Below are positions 21,900-33,795 of a DNA stretch of 64,000 nucleotides, piece by piece. Made by a program: the position numbers and the translations under genes. The notes below the pieces were generated by a model. That model was not told where the DNA came from. It did no database searches and was given only the letters and a program-made list of their open reading frames with translations. How positions within the stretch are numbered: position 1 is the stretch's first letter; each line of letters starts with the position of its first letter. Source of the stretch: Cenococcum geophilum 1.58 (Eukaryota; Ascomycota; Dothideomycetes; Gloniales; Gloniaceae); NCBI GenBank assembly GCA_001692895.1, contig KV748178.1, forward strand, positions 3,272,536 to 3,336,535, written 5' to 3'.

Positions 21900-24800
21900 T
21901 TCTAGCTTATATACGGCTCCCCTGTTAATAACTTATTTAATTAGATAGGGGCTAAGGTTCTTATAATTGAGTGACTTTATAGGCCTCTATATAGAGATAT
22001 TGCGTATATTTAGCCATACCTAGCTGCTAACACGCATCTCTAGTAGTGGCGTTCTATAATGGTTGGCGAAGTAGGCCTACTTTGCTTAAGCCTAGGCCAT
22101 TTCTCCCTTGCAGTAGTTAAGTAGATTTTTTATGCGGTCTATATACTAGTTGGTAAGTAGTATCTTAAGGCGTTTTCTATATGGCAGTTTCTTATTAATA
22201 GGTTCTGGTAGCTCTATACTAGATTAGGGATAATAACCCTTATTCGCGAAGAACGGGGTAAGTCCTGTAGTGGTTAAGACGTAGTTATTCGCTGTAAATT
22301 TACCTAGTAGGAGGTAATCTACCCAGTTATCTTAACTATAGGCGACTACCTGTCGTAGGTACGCTTTTATGCTGGTATTAGCGTTTTTTGGTTACCTAGT
22401 AGTTTTATAGTAGAAGGATATAGATATCTTAACGGAGATACCAAGGCGTTAGTAGATTTGTCTCTATATATTAGAGTTAAATTATATGCCTTAGTCGGAC
22501 GTAATTAAGTTAGGTAGCCTATATAGTCGGTAAACTTTACAGAGGAAGGCGTTAGTAATGTTACTAACGGCTACGCCTTTAGTTAGGACGTAGTGGCGCT
22601 CTTTTATAAGTCGGTATATTATTATAAGGATGTTCTTGTAGGTACGGCCGTGTTGTTTATAGGGTAGTAGGTTAATAACGAAATCTATAGTAATATCTGC
22701 CCATCGTCGTATAGGTACTGGTAGAGGGTGCAGTAGTCCTTAGTACTTTGTATTAAAGGCCTTAGCGCGCTTATAACTATAGTAGGCGCCTATAAAGCGT
22801 TTAACTAAGTCTATTATTTTTAGCTAGAAGTAGTATCGGCTAAGAAGCTCGTAGGTTCCTCCTCTACCTAGGTGGCCGCTTAATTAGAGGTTATAGGCTA
22901 TTTAAATTAGTTGCCGTTATAAATTTTCTAAGTTAGGGATGAATAGGTGGCCTTTATAATAGAGCCTATTCTCTTTTACTTTTAAGGCTGCTATATTAAT
23001 CTGGCCTAAGCTTTAGAGGTTAGTAGGCAGCGTATAGGCGCTAGCGGTCTTTACGGCAATAAGTTAATGTAGTAATAGGTTAATAGAGGCGTTATATGCC
23101 GTAGTAATAAGCTTATTAATTTTGGGAGGTAACTCTAGTTTTGTGGTATAAAGCTAGGGTATAGTTAGCTCTATTGTAGGTAGTATATCTAGGGCCAAAT
23201 TTTATGCTTTTAGGATTGTCTGTTGTTAGAACTAATTATAAGGGTTATCTTTAGACTAAGGAAGGTCTTGCGAGCGGCGTGTTAGGCTATTAGGTTTAGT
23301 ACCTTATACTCCTAATCTATATGCAATTTTGAAGTTAAAACCAGAGAGGAACTTGTTCTAATATGCTTAGCGTTAATTTAGCTGCTTTATAGTTATAAAG
23401 TACTTAAGATTACGATAGTCTGTGAGGACTTTAGTTAGCTAGTTAGGCTCTACTAAGAAGAGTTCTAGTTAAAATTCTTTAAACGCTTATATAATTATAA
23501 GGAGTTCTTTATTATAGATCTTATAGTTATACTCTTATAGTATAAGCTTAGACAAGTAGAATGCGACTAGGTGAAGGAAACCATTATTACCCATCTAGGA
23601 GAGGACGCCTGCGTTAATATGGTCTAAGGAGTTAGTTTTAAGGTAGAGTTATTGTCCTGGTGTAAAGTAAGCTAGGACAGGTGCTTTAGTAAAGGCATTT
23701 TTAAGGTCTTGGAACGCCTTCTTGTATTTAGGCGTCTAGGTAAAGCGTAGGTACGTTTTTCTTCCTTTTATAGAAAGGCCCTTCGTTCATATAATTGCTA
23801 TAAGTAGTGCTACTACGCCTAAGAAGTTGTATATAAATTTCTAATAGAAGTTAGCGAAACTAAGGAAGGCTTATATGTCCTTAATGCAGTTAGGGGCTTA
23901 CTATTTAGTAATTATGTATACCTTCTTGGGGTCTATACGGACACCCTTAGTGGTGACAATTAGTCTAAGGTATTTTACTTCTGTAACTAAAAATTCGCAT
24001 TTCTTTAAATTAATATAAAGTCCTGCGTCCCTAAGGCGCTGTAGGACCTTTTAAACGTGTTTAGTATATTTAAAGGGGTTATTGCTATAAATAAGTATGT
24101 CATCTAGGTACGTAGAGCAGAAGTTATTAAGGTAGTCCTATAAGGCGTTATTAATATAGCTTTAGAAGGTACCTGGGCCGTTATATACGCCAAAGGGCAT
24201 AACGGTATATTTAAATTGGCTAAAGCGCAATGCGAATGCGGTTTTCTATTTGTTACCTTCCCGTATTTAGAGATAATTAAAGGCGGCGATAATATTAAGC
24301 TTAGTATAGATTTTGGCTTAACTAAGCCGCTTAAGGGTCTTATATATAAGCGGTACTAGATATCGGTTTTTAATTATAATAGCGTTAAGTCCTCTGTAGT
24401 TAATATAGAATTAGATACCTCCTTCTGGCTTCTTAGCGAGAAGGATAGGGGCGGCTGCTAGTGATATGCTAGGACGAATAAATCCTTTATTAAGGTGCTC
24501 ATTAATATACTTTTTTATAACTAGAAGCTCGTCTTTTAATATTAGGTAGGATCTCTTATAAGGTAGCATTTTTCCTTATTTAATATTAATAGTATAGTTA
24601 TTAGGTTAATATAGGGGGAGTATATCTACGCTCTTTTATAAGCATATATTAATAAAGTTATAGTACCTCTTAGGGAGGAGCTTGCGGAGTTCTTCGTTAA
24701 TAAGTCCTTTTTTAAGCTTTATAAACTTCTTAAAGTCTAAAGGTAAAAGTCTATAGAGTTTTGTAGGGGCGTTGTCTTCTAAAAGGTTAACTATGTCTAT

Positions 24801-27150
24801 CCTGTTACTATAGAGGACGTAGTTTTGTTCTTTATTAAGCTTATATAGTTATAATTAGGAAGCTATAGCAATGGTCTAGCCTTTTTTATATGCTATGCGG
24901 TAGAAGGCCGGGGCACTTACGTAGTAGTAGTTGGTCATAGGTAGGGTAATAAGGGGTTCCTTAGGTTAATATCCTGGGGAGTAAATAGAGGCGGCTAGGC
25001 TATGCCCTAGGTAAGTCTCTCTATAGTATTTAGAGTTAAAGGTTACTTCTCTCTTCTTCCAGTTAATGGCGGGGTTATGTTATTTAAGCTAGTTTATTCC
25101 GAGGATAATAGGGTAGTTAGTAAGTGGTATTATATAGGCCCAGAGTTCTTCCTAGTGCCCATTTATATCTAGGTAGAGTTATACTATATGGGTAATCTTC
25201 TATGCGGTATAATTACCGTCAGTGAGTTGTAGGGCGCGGGCTTTGGTAAGGGGTAAGGTAGGTAGGTTATAAGTGCGTACAAATTAGGTATCTATAAATT
25301 TATTAATAGCTCTGTAATTAATTATAGAACGGCTTTTATATTATTTTTTGGTAGTAGTTCCTATTATAGGTAAAACTATCTATTTCCGTCCATTTATCTT
25401 TATAGAGTTATCTATTAAATAAGCCGATATATAGATCTCTCCGTCGTTAGGGCGTCCTAACCCGCGACTTAGGGCTAGGACTTGGCGTTTTCCGTTTCCG
25501 TATCCGACTCTACTACTATTACTACGTCTTCGTCTTATACGGTAGTGGCGTATAGTAATGTATTTAGTGTTTAGGGTATTAGGTTAGGTATTAGGCAGTA
25601 GCTATTAAACCTAGCTATTAGGCAGTTTAGGTTATTGCGATAATAGCCTTTTTAACGGTATCTATAGCAGCGTCCTAGTTTCTAAAGTAGCTCGCGCTCT
25701 CTATCTAGGAGTTTCTATAGGAAGGTTAGTATAGAGAAATCGATATTAGTTCCGGTAGTACTTAAGGTAGTAGGCGTTAGTGGCTTAGTATATATGGGTT
25801 TAGTAGGCCTAGGGGGCTTCTATAGAGAGGTCTTTAGGCGAAGGTTAGCAGTAGCAATCTAATTTAGTTATTATTCGATCTTCTATAGAGCTGCTACTAT
25901 ATTATAAACATCGTTATAGTTATAGCTGGCGGCTGCGTAACTAAGGCGATAAGTAACTTTTTTAAGGAGGTCCTCTTGGTCTTTAGTATTATCTTAGGCG
26001 AGGGCTCTAGTATATTCCTAGAATTTAATATAGAATTTGTTAAATAATTTAGTAGGGCTCATCTTTAGGGTACGTAGTTTAGCTCGGTTGGTGGCTAGTA
26101 GGTTATAGTTGCGGTATATTAGGTTAAGATTATTAAGGACTTTTTAGTGGGACTGCTACTTCCAGGGGCCACTAGTCTCCTATTAGATAAAGAGTCTGTT
26201 AAATAGTATACCCTTTATTCGCCCGATAATATAGCCGATCTTAGTGTCTTCTATAGGAAAAAGGCAGGCGCTTTAAGTTAGTTTCTTGCGGATTTATATC
26301 TTCTAGTAGCTGTATTCCTTGCGGTCTCCCTAGAAGACTAGGGGATTAAGGTAGCGTGTATTAGACCCTATAGTAGTAGTTTAGGTCCGATTATTATAGC
26401 TTTTATTATTACTGCTTTGGTAGGGGTTCCTATTAGGTAAAGCTGCTTAACGCTAGCCCTCTGTTAAGTATTAAGTAGGTAAAGTTGCCGGGGGTATAGA
26501 GACTTAGGTGGTGTTATATATAGTAGAGAGGTATCTAGCATTATTACGAATATACTTATTAAGCTAAGATTATAGGTATTTAATTATGCCTTCTCTTTTA
26601 GTGACTGTAGTAATTAGTGTAATCTTAGCCTTCTTTAACTGTTAGACGTCGCGTTTAGACACGCGGAGGTTGTTTTTAGTTTCTTAATATATGTTATTAG
26701 CGAGCGCCTTACGAGCTTATAGGTCTTAGATAATATTGCGATCTTAGGCAGTACGCATCTCGGCTTATATAAGCTTTAGGTAATAGTTCTATAAAAGGCG
26801 GTAGTATTTATTAGGGTCTTATGCTACTATTTTTGCAAACGTCTCGGCGTCTTATATTTCGATTTTAATAGGTAGTAGCCCTTCCGTTTGCTTGTCCGTA
26901 GTTATATAGTTAATAAAAGATAAGATATTATTAGTGTCCGTCTCCTTAGGGGTTAAGGCTAAGGCTAATAAATCAAATTCTCCTGGGATTGATTGGCGTT
27001 GTAGGTTAAGTATAGGTATTAGATTGTTCTTTAGGTTTAATATAGTAGCTAGTAAGGGATATTGTCTTACTATTATAGGTTCCTTAGAAGTATAAAGTGA
27101 GGTAATTTATAGACACGCTGCTTCTGGCAGCGCCTGCGGTATTATAGAGA
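21900..27150 (-). pseudogene. RIP-damaged Gag-Pol of gypsy C
   Basis: Read on the minus strand across stops. A zinc knuckle remnant, C-Y-R-Y-R-stop-K-G-Y-Y-R-N-N-L-N-C (about 25626-25680), has Tyr in place of the second Cys and the His. Reverse transcriptase: T-Y-L-D-D-I-L-I-Y-S with the catalytic Asp pair intact (24099-24110). Integrase: L-P-N-L-I-T-S-D then stop-G-I (about 22440-22515), the segment around the second catalytic Asp. Gag is to the right (about 25500-27150). Many stops make it inactive, but it is less damaged in the RT box than gypsy A. Confidence 0.85.
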
Positions 27151-27201
27151 TGTAGAATCGGTCATAGGCTAAGCGTTGGTGGTAAAAAAGGCGCAACGTA
27201 A

Positions 27202-27394
27202 TGTCACGGGACGGGGGCAGTGGCTACAAAGCGTATGTATTCGAGGAGTCTATAAGACGTTGCGCGATCGATCGTAAGGGTCGAGGGCGTAAGGAGGTAA
27301 TATACCTACGCGTAGCTGACATAAGCTGTACGCGAGGTATACGCGAGAGCACGGGGCTCTCCTATAGAGGCCCCTGCGGTAGGGTTCCGTGACA
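27202..27394 (-). repeat. 5' LTR of gypsy C
   Basis: 193 bp, TGTCACGG...CCGTGACA; followed by the target duplication AATAC. Confidence 0.93.
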
Positions 27395-27399
27395 AATAC

Positions 27400-28075
27400 C
27401 TAGTTATTATATTTATATTTAGTTAAAATATAAGTAGTAATACTTATTAATTTTAATAAGGGCGCGTACTAAGATATTTCCTAGTATATAAATACTTATA
27501 TAAGCGAGAATAAATAAAGTATTTTTCTTAGTATCTCTATTACGCACTATAAACCAATTCTTTTATATAAAATATAAAATATTTTATACGTTAGCTAAGC
27601 AGTAGAGTTTCTTCCTCTACTTCTTTCTTATTAGATTTATAATCTATATATTACTTAACTTCTTTAGTACCGCGTAGGGTTTATAAATTAACTACAAGTT
27701 CCTTTCCTCTTCTAATTAATAATAATACTAAATTAGACAATTAAGATAATTATATATTATAAGAGCCTCTAGCTAATTAGAGCTATAGCTATATATAGAG
27801 GTAGAAAAGCTAGCTTAGTAAGATATATTTAAAAGAGCTTTATATTTAATTAAATCTAATATAGAAATAGAGCCTTCGGAGCCTTTACTACTAACTATTT
27901 TACTTACCTTTTTAAGCCTCTATAGGTATATAGGATAAATTTAGCTATATTTAAATACTATATTAGGTAGATTAGGGCTAAATTTTAATTAGGAAATATT
28001 TATATTTATATATAGGGGGGTGCTACTAAAACCCCGCAATAAAATACCATAAAGTTTATACTAATTTCCTAATTG
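27400..28075. other. AT-rich RIP-mutated remnant of the composite
   Basis: No readable frames. 27465-27510 matches 17440-17480 in reverse complement. If the carrier ever had a transposase, this and the other small remnants are where it would have been; none is recognisable. Confidence 0.45.
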
Positions 28076-28206
28076 GGACAGCTAGCTGACAGCGTGACAG
28101 TCAGCGTACGTTATCCAACAGTTAGCGGACAGCGAGCGATCCAATTGACGCAGTCAGTCAGCTATTTTCCTCGGGCTCGCAGCTAAGCTGACTGTTGGAC
28201 ACACTG

Positions 28207-28705
28207 GCCGATATTGAGACGATATTAGAATCTATCTGCGGGCTAGGACCAACTCTTCGATCACTAGGTATTCATCAAGTAGGCTGTAATGCTTTTGATG
28301 ACGAGGTATTCTAGCGCTTATTCTCTTCTTGCCCTCACATTGAGCAATTGGGTGTTCAGTTCCCTTCCATTGATACCTCCGATGTGCACTTCGAGGAATA
28401 CAAAGCTTATCTTGTAAGTTTTACCCGGTCTGTAACCTTCCCGGAGATCTAATAAAGTGCAGGATAGCCTGAAAATGATCCCAGAGCTCAGAATTCTACA
28501 TATTCGAACCTGGCCACAAGAATCAGAGCATCTGCCGAGTCGCCTTGAGGAAGAAGTGCGACTCTACCAACTGGCAATCTTTATCTTCAACTTTGCTATC
28601 GCTCCAGAATGTGCCTGGAGCTAACGACACTCGTTTTCAATGACGGTACTCCTATTTCAGATGACTGGACCATGGATGGTTCGCGGGCATACTCTGTCAA
28701 GGCTA
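28207..28705 (+). pseudogene. Leucine-rich/F-box-like gene, 3' half (split by insertion)
   Basis: After the target duplication 28207-28214 the frame reads IETILESICGLGPTLRSLGI...DDEVF, a TAG stop (CAG expected, RIP-type), then RLFSSCPHIEQLGVQFPSID...YKAYL. A GT-AG intron fits at about 28411-28459 (GTAAGT...GTGCAG), followed by DSLKMIPELRILHIRTWP. Near 28610 a one-base frameshift is needed to continue into CLELTTLVFNDGTPISDDW. Leucine-rich pattern as in fungal F-box-associated proteins. It continues the fragment at 14960-15172. From 28703 the sequence runs into a MITE-like repeat; IFDANLLAEEIRRPSLEEAE (about 28775-28835) may be the gene's C-terminus in another frame. Pseudogene by insertion, stop and frameshift. 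Confidence 0.6.
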
Positions 28706-28775
28706 TTCTACGGTTATCGATAAGAGCTAACCAATAGAATCAATGGGATCAAGGCTCGTGACCATACGCGTATTT
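28703..28775 (-). repeat. Fragment of the 148-bp MITE family
   Basis: Reverse complement of about 15940-16013 with few differences (GTTATCGATAAGAGCTA, then CCAATAGAATCA). No terminal repeats remain. Confidence 0.65.
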
Positions 28776-28868
28776 TTGACGCTAACTTACTAGCCGAAGA
28801 GATAAGGCGACCATCACTCGAGGAGGCCGAAATCGAAGCGAAAATAATCACGGAAACGAGGCAACATA

Positions 28869-29361
28869 CTATTGATGTGCACGACCAGCTTCCACCCCCC
28901 CCTTTGGCGAGGGCTCCAAAATTTTAAATTCGGTACGCGCATCCAATCTCGCCTGGTTGCCACCAACTGTATATAGTAATTGTAGCGAAGCCGCATGCTT
29001 GGCTGCAAGAACTTTGGTTCTACAGTGTCGTAATCTTTATTAATATCGTAGGTTTCCACCCGTACGACATTACCAAATTTCATCGGTAATTGCGGAGACG
29101 GCTTTGTATTCGCGTTTTGGCGGAGGCATAAGTAAAAGAGGAAGCGTACGTTAAGGAAACATATGTTAGGGGAGCGTCGTTAACAAGTTCTAAATTTAAT
29201 TCTCCCAGCCAACTAAAATAATTCTCCATGGCAACCAAAATGGTCCTTACGTGTAGCCACAACCGTTCGCTACAATTACTGGCGAGATTGGATTCGCGTA
29301 CCGAATTTAAAATTTTGGAGCACTCGCTAAAGGGGGTGGAAGCTGGTCGTGCACATCACTG
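28869..29361. mobile_element. Foldback MITE, uninterrupted copy
   Basis: Inverted ends read GATGTGCACGACCAGCTTCC on the left and its complement on the right (CAGTGATGTGCACGACC from 29361). The left terminus (28869-28872) has drifted. The interior matches the outer copy at 19767-20746 and preserves the empty site for the inner copy. TA at 29362-29363 is shared with the next MITE. Confidence 0.82.
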
Positions 29362-29363
29362 TA

Positions 29364-29884
29364 CACTCATTTGCACGACCAGCTTCACCCCCCCCTTTGG
29401 CGAGCGCTGCGAAATTTTAAATTCGGTACGCGCATCCAACCTCGCCTGACTGCCACCAAATGTACACAGTAATTGTAGCGAAGCCGTATGCTTGGCTGCA
29501 AGAACCCGAGGCTGTTCGCGATCGGCCTTCCTCCGCAGTGTCGTGATCTTTGTCAAATATCGTAAGGTTCCCACCCGTACGGTATCGCCAAATTTCATAG
29601 GCAATTGCGGAGACAGCGTTGTATTCGCGTTTTGGCGGCCACAACGGAGGCATAGTTAAGGGGGAGGAGAGGAAGCGTACATCTTCTAAAGAATTTGATT
29701 CTCCTGGCCAACCAAGGCGATTCCCCAGGGCAACCAAAAAAGGTCCTTGCGTGTAGCCACAACCGTTCGCTACAATTACTGTGTACAGTTGGTGGCAGTC
29801 AGGCGAGATTAGATGCGCGTACCGAATTTAAAATTTCGCAGCGCTCGCCAAAGGGGGGGGTGAAGCTGGTCGTGCAAATGAGTG
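29364..29884. mobile_element. Foldback MITE, abutting the previous copy
   Basis: 521 bp with near-perfect inverted arms of about 120 bp starting CACTCATTTGCACGACCAGC; TA at 29362-29363 and 29885-29886. Hardly RIP-mutated and most similar to the inner copy at 19924-20406. Inserted directly into the TA bordering the neighbouring MITE, or the reverse. Confidence 0.87.
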
Positions 29885-29899
29885 TACTCCGTACACTTA

Positions 29900-30316
29900 T
29901 CTTAGTTAACTTAGACCCTTAGAGAGAGAAAATCTACCTTACCTCCTGCAAACTCCTAAGCCAATTAGCGGCTAGCACCGCTATACCTCTATAACCCCTA
30001 TAATTCCTATAAACTCCTAAGCTAATTAGCGACTAGTGTTATAGCCTAATATACGCCACAGGCGTTAGCGCTTGCGCTAGCTTTAGCAGCTAATTATAGA
30101 GCGCTAAGGTGGATTCTCTTTAAGGGTCTAAGGGATTATAGGCGCCTTTTATAAGGGCTATACAGCCTCGCTAGTAGATAATAGTTTAATCGCCTTTAAC
30201 GTTATATATCGCCCCCTAATACAGCGCTACTTAGCTTACTAATACCTCTATTTAAAAGCTTATCTCTTACTCTATATATTATATCTATAATAGAGCCTAA
30301 CTGTGCCCCTAATAGG
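29900..30316 (+). repeat. Dispersed repeat block (matches 16853-17245 inverted)
   Basis: Contains two CTCCTAAGCCAATTAGCG-type motifs (about 29948 and 30011) and a RIP-mutated version of the sequence at 16853-17245. Diverges from it just after GCCCCTAATA at about 30316. Confidence 0.7.
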
Positions 30317-33130
30317 CGTCTATCTAAGTAGGATACTTAAAGTCCTTTATCTAGCCTATTAGAATACTTCATTAATATATCTAAGGATTCCTCTAATAGC
30401 GATAACTAGATAGATAATAATAGCCGACCTAATACTAGCGAGTCTAAACCTCCCTTATTAAACTAAAGTATAAAATAGCGAAGGCGTACGAAGAAGTTAT
30501 AAGCTATAGTTAATACCCTAAAATAAGAGGGTTAGACCTTTATATTATTTCTATCTACTTAGGTTAGAGTAGACGATATAGATAATAGGGGGTTTATAAT
30601 TAAGTACCGTTAGTACAGTTATATTAAAAGACGACAACGAGTATTATTAGATATAGTTATAAAAAATCCGCAACTTAGCTATATTTAAGGGGCAGTTATA
30701 CTAGTAAGGTCTTTTACTATAGAGCTAAACCGCTTTATCTAGGAGCTATACTTTAATATGTTTAACAGGACGTCAAATATAAAGGACCTAGACTTTAAAG
30801 TCGCCTTCCATACTATGCGAGATATTACCCTAATATAGTATACAACTTTATTATAGCTTTTTAGTAACTAGCGCGCCTATAAAGCAAGTTATTAGGCGGA
30901 AGGTTAAAAGATAAGAGATTAAAAGGCGGAAGGTTAGAAAGCAAGAGGTTAAAAGGTAAAAGGTTAGGACGCTTTAGTTAGGCGGGCGTATACTATTATT
31001 AGCATAATCTATTCTTCTAGAGCTAAAAAGCGGTTAAATTTCTTTACTTCACTTATAGATATCTATCTAATAGGCTTTAAAGTAAAAAGGAGGGTATTTA
31101 AAACGCTATTTAGCTTTAGGCTATATTATAGCTACTATTTAGCAAATTATATTATAAATAGTATTGCTAAGGAGGCAGAGGTATATTAATTATCTTATGT
31201 CTATTTTTTAATAACTTCTATAAACTTTTAGGTTAATTAAAAGGGCTTATATAGACTTCTTTAGGGGCTAATATTTATAGAGGTATCTTAAGACCCTAGC
31301 GTACAACCTATAAATAGTGGTTATATATAATAATGTAAACTTTAAGGACACAAAACGCGATAAATTGCTTAGTTATACGTTTATTATACATTTACTAACA
31401 ACTGCTACTATTATATTTTATTTAGAATTACCTTTATCTAGGCTACGCTAATTAATATATAATCTAACAAAACCGCTATAACTTAATAATATCTTCTGGT
31501 TACCTAGCTTTATTCAAGATAAGTTAATAGTAAAGATTAGCTATTACCTTATCGCTAATATAATAAAGGGGGTTTATCTATATAGGGTAAAGCGCGTCTT
31601 TGCTAAAAGTGATCTTTTCCCTTAAATACTAAGTATACACTATATTAACACTAGGAAGACTAAGTTTTAGTAGTTTAGTACTATAATAGAAGACAAGGGT
31701 ACTATCTAGGGTATATACGGCGTCTATAAGAATATCTTCCTTAACTAGCTTAGACTTTAGGCTCTAGATAACCCCTATAGCTCTATATATAACAACTTTA
31801 CTAATTAGCTCTAGCTTACCTATAGTAACTAGCTTACTACATATTATATTAGGTTAGTAAAATAGGAATAGGCCTACGTAGGTTATCCTTTAACCGTTAG
31901 GACTAGCTCCTTAGTATACCTTTATAGTTCTATATTAAGATAAACCTATATAATACTATTATACGCACGTATTTGGCGCCTAAGGACTATTAAAAGGAGG
32001 CGTACTATTGTCTAAGATCTAACGTTACTCTATAGAATTATATACTATTTATACGGGAGAACGCTAAGTACTATTAAGTGGTACCAATTATTAAGTAGGG
32101 CTTTATAGCGCGTATAACAGCCCTCTTCTATACAGCTATACAGCGCCGAGGTCTCCTTACTATAATACCCAAACTATCTAACCCATTTAATCCGTTATTA
32201 TCGGAACGTGTAGAGAATATTACTTAGGCGATTAGTTACCTTACATTAGAACGGTTCCTAAAAATAGTTAAGGATATTTAGTTTACTGCTTTTACTATTA
32301 AAGCATAGAGCGGTATAGACTTAAGTAGGCGCGCGTACGGTAATATCGAGTTTTAGATAATATGTCGCCTACTTTAAGAAGCTAAGCTACTTCTTACTAT
32401 TTAGTATGCCGTTAAATATACTAATATAAGTATACTATAACGGCTTATTAACCCCCTTATTATCTACTTCTTTAGCGCGTTATAGCATAATTACAGCCAT
32501 GAGATACTATTTTATTAGTAGAATCTTACTTTAGTAAATTTGCCTAAACTCTAGTATATAATACTAGCTTTAGGAGTTATAAACTAGCTTAGGTCTTCTA
32601 ATATATATAAGGCCGTTAATCTTAAACTAGAGTACCTAAACGGCAGCTATAAAATTAAGATAAAGTATTATAAGAACTCTACCTATAATACTAATATTAT
32701 ATTTAATTAAGTATATCTATTAAATGCAACAGTTAGGACGGTACGTAGTAAAATAGAGTATATATTTGGCGAGGAGATATTAGGTTCCTATATGTGGGCT
32801 TTTATAGAACTTAATATGTTCTTGCTTACTTATATAATCTATTTAAATAATCTAGCTATACTATAAGGCCCTAGGTAGCTAGCAGGCTTATAGCTATTTA
32901 ACTCTTATAATATTCTCTATACTAGTGTAGACGTTTTAGTAGAAAGGATTAAGTAATTTAACTAGCTCTATATATAGGACCTATATTTAGCTACTACTTT
33001 CTATCCTCTTCTAGATACTAATAACCTAACTAGCTTTATAAATATATAAAAGTTTACCAATATTATTGGCGATAGGTTAGATAAGGTAGATCTTATCTTT
33101 AACTAAAATATAGGCTAGGAGCGGAATGTC
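30317..33130 (+). pseudogene. Unrecognised RIP-degraded coding region
   Basis: Plus-strand frames remain readable across TAG/TAA stops, especially from about 32080 to 33110 (for example ERFLKIVKDI, LINPLIIYFF, LLNATVRTVRSKIEYIFGE, FLLAYIIYLNNLAIL). This suggests a once-long protein of roughly 900 residues. I could not match it to a reverse transcriptase, DDE transposase or helicase. It follows the repeat block at 29900-30316, so it may be the body of that element. No function proposed. Confidence 0.4.
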
Positions 33131-33159
33131 TCTTAAGCTCCTTACCTAGATATTACCTA

Positions 33160-33525
33160 AACTACTATAAACTCCTAGGCCAATCAGAGCGCGCGCTAAG
33201 CCCCTTACTACTATTGTTCTCTAAGGTCTCCTAGTAAACTATTATAAACTCCTAGGCTAATTAGAACGCGTGCTAAGTTCCCTACTATTATTATTATTCC
33301 CTAAGGTCTCCTAGTAAACTACTATAAACTTTTAGGCTAATTAGAACGCGCGCTAAGTTCCCTACTATTATTATTGTTTCCTAAGGTCTTCTAGTAAACT
33401 ATTATAAACTCCTAGGCCAATTAGAATGCGCGCTAAGTTTCCTACTACTATTATTATTCCCTAAGGTCTCCTAGCAAACTACTATAAACTCCTAAACTAA
33501 TTAGAGCGCGCGCTAGGCTATAAGC
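33160..33525. repeat. 77-80-bp tandem repeat, about 4.5 copies
   Basis: Unit carries AAACTCCTAGGCTAATTAGA, then GCGCGCTAAG, a (TTA)n stretch and CTAAGGTCTCCTAGTA. Copies start at about 33172, 33249, 33329, 33409 and 33489. It holds the same CTCCTGAGCCAAT-like core as other repeats in the window. Confidence 0.88.
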
Positions 33526-33592
33526 TTATACACTTTAAAGGGGTAGGAATAGTTATAATACGTTTAAGCGGCAGAACAAAAACAACCTTTAT

Positions 33593-33795
33593 TTTAATAC
33601 TACTACTCTAAAGTAGAGGCCCGCTATACTTACTTTCTCTATTTACCTATACTAAAGTAGAGGCCTACTATGCTTGCTTTTTTTTATATCTATCTATACT
33701 AGAGCAGAGGCCTACTATACTTACTCTCTCCGTCCATCTATACTAGAGTAGAGGCCTACTATACTTACTTTCTTAATTTATCTATACTAGATACC
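33593..33795. repeat. 44-46-bp tandem repeat, 4 copies
   Basis: Unit CTAGAGTAGAGGCCTACTAT followed by ACTTACTTTCTC and TTTATCTATA, in tandem, diverged by transitions. Confidence 0.82.

Larger units (their letters stand above)
21032..27394 (-). mobile_element. Complete Ty3/gypsy LTR retrotransposon C (6,363 bp)
   Basis: Two 193-bp LTRs (21032-21224; 27202-27394) with TGT...ACA termini and the 5-bp target duplication AATAC at 21027-21031 and 27395-27399. A C-run followed by TTTT beside the left LTR (about 21228-21240) is a polypurine tract on the minus strand, so the 3' LTR is on the left. Coding motifs on the minus strand follow gypsy order. It lies within the hAT-like composite. Confidence 0.95.
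15173..28206. mobile_element. 13,034-bp composite insertion with hAT-like termini
   Basis: The insertion starts CAGTGTGTCCAAGAGTC (15173) and ends in the reverse complement of CAGTGTGTCCAACAGTC (28206): a 17-bp terminal inverted repeat with one mismatch. It is flanked by the exact 8-bp duplication GCCGATAT (15165-15172; 28207-28214). An 8-bp TSD and CAGTG-type ends are typical of hAT elements. The flanks are two halves of one gene. Most of the interior consists of later insertions (MITE 15889, pogo 17494, nested MITEs 19767, gypsy 21032) plus minisatellites and repeat blocks. No hAT transposase was recognised in what remains, so the carrier looks non-autonomous or eroded. Confidence 0.75.

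Noticed and set aside
27201..27392. 63-codon frame as a gene
   Set aside because: It is the 5' LTR of gypsy C; the same sequence recurs at 21032-21224.
30317..33130. Assignment of the degraded region to a hAT transposase or DUF6589-type protein
   Set aside because: Weak local resemblances only; no diagnostic motif could be read, so it was left unrecognised.
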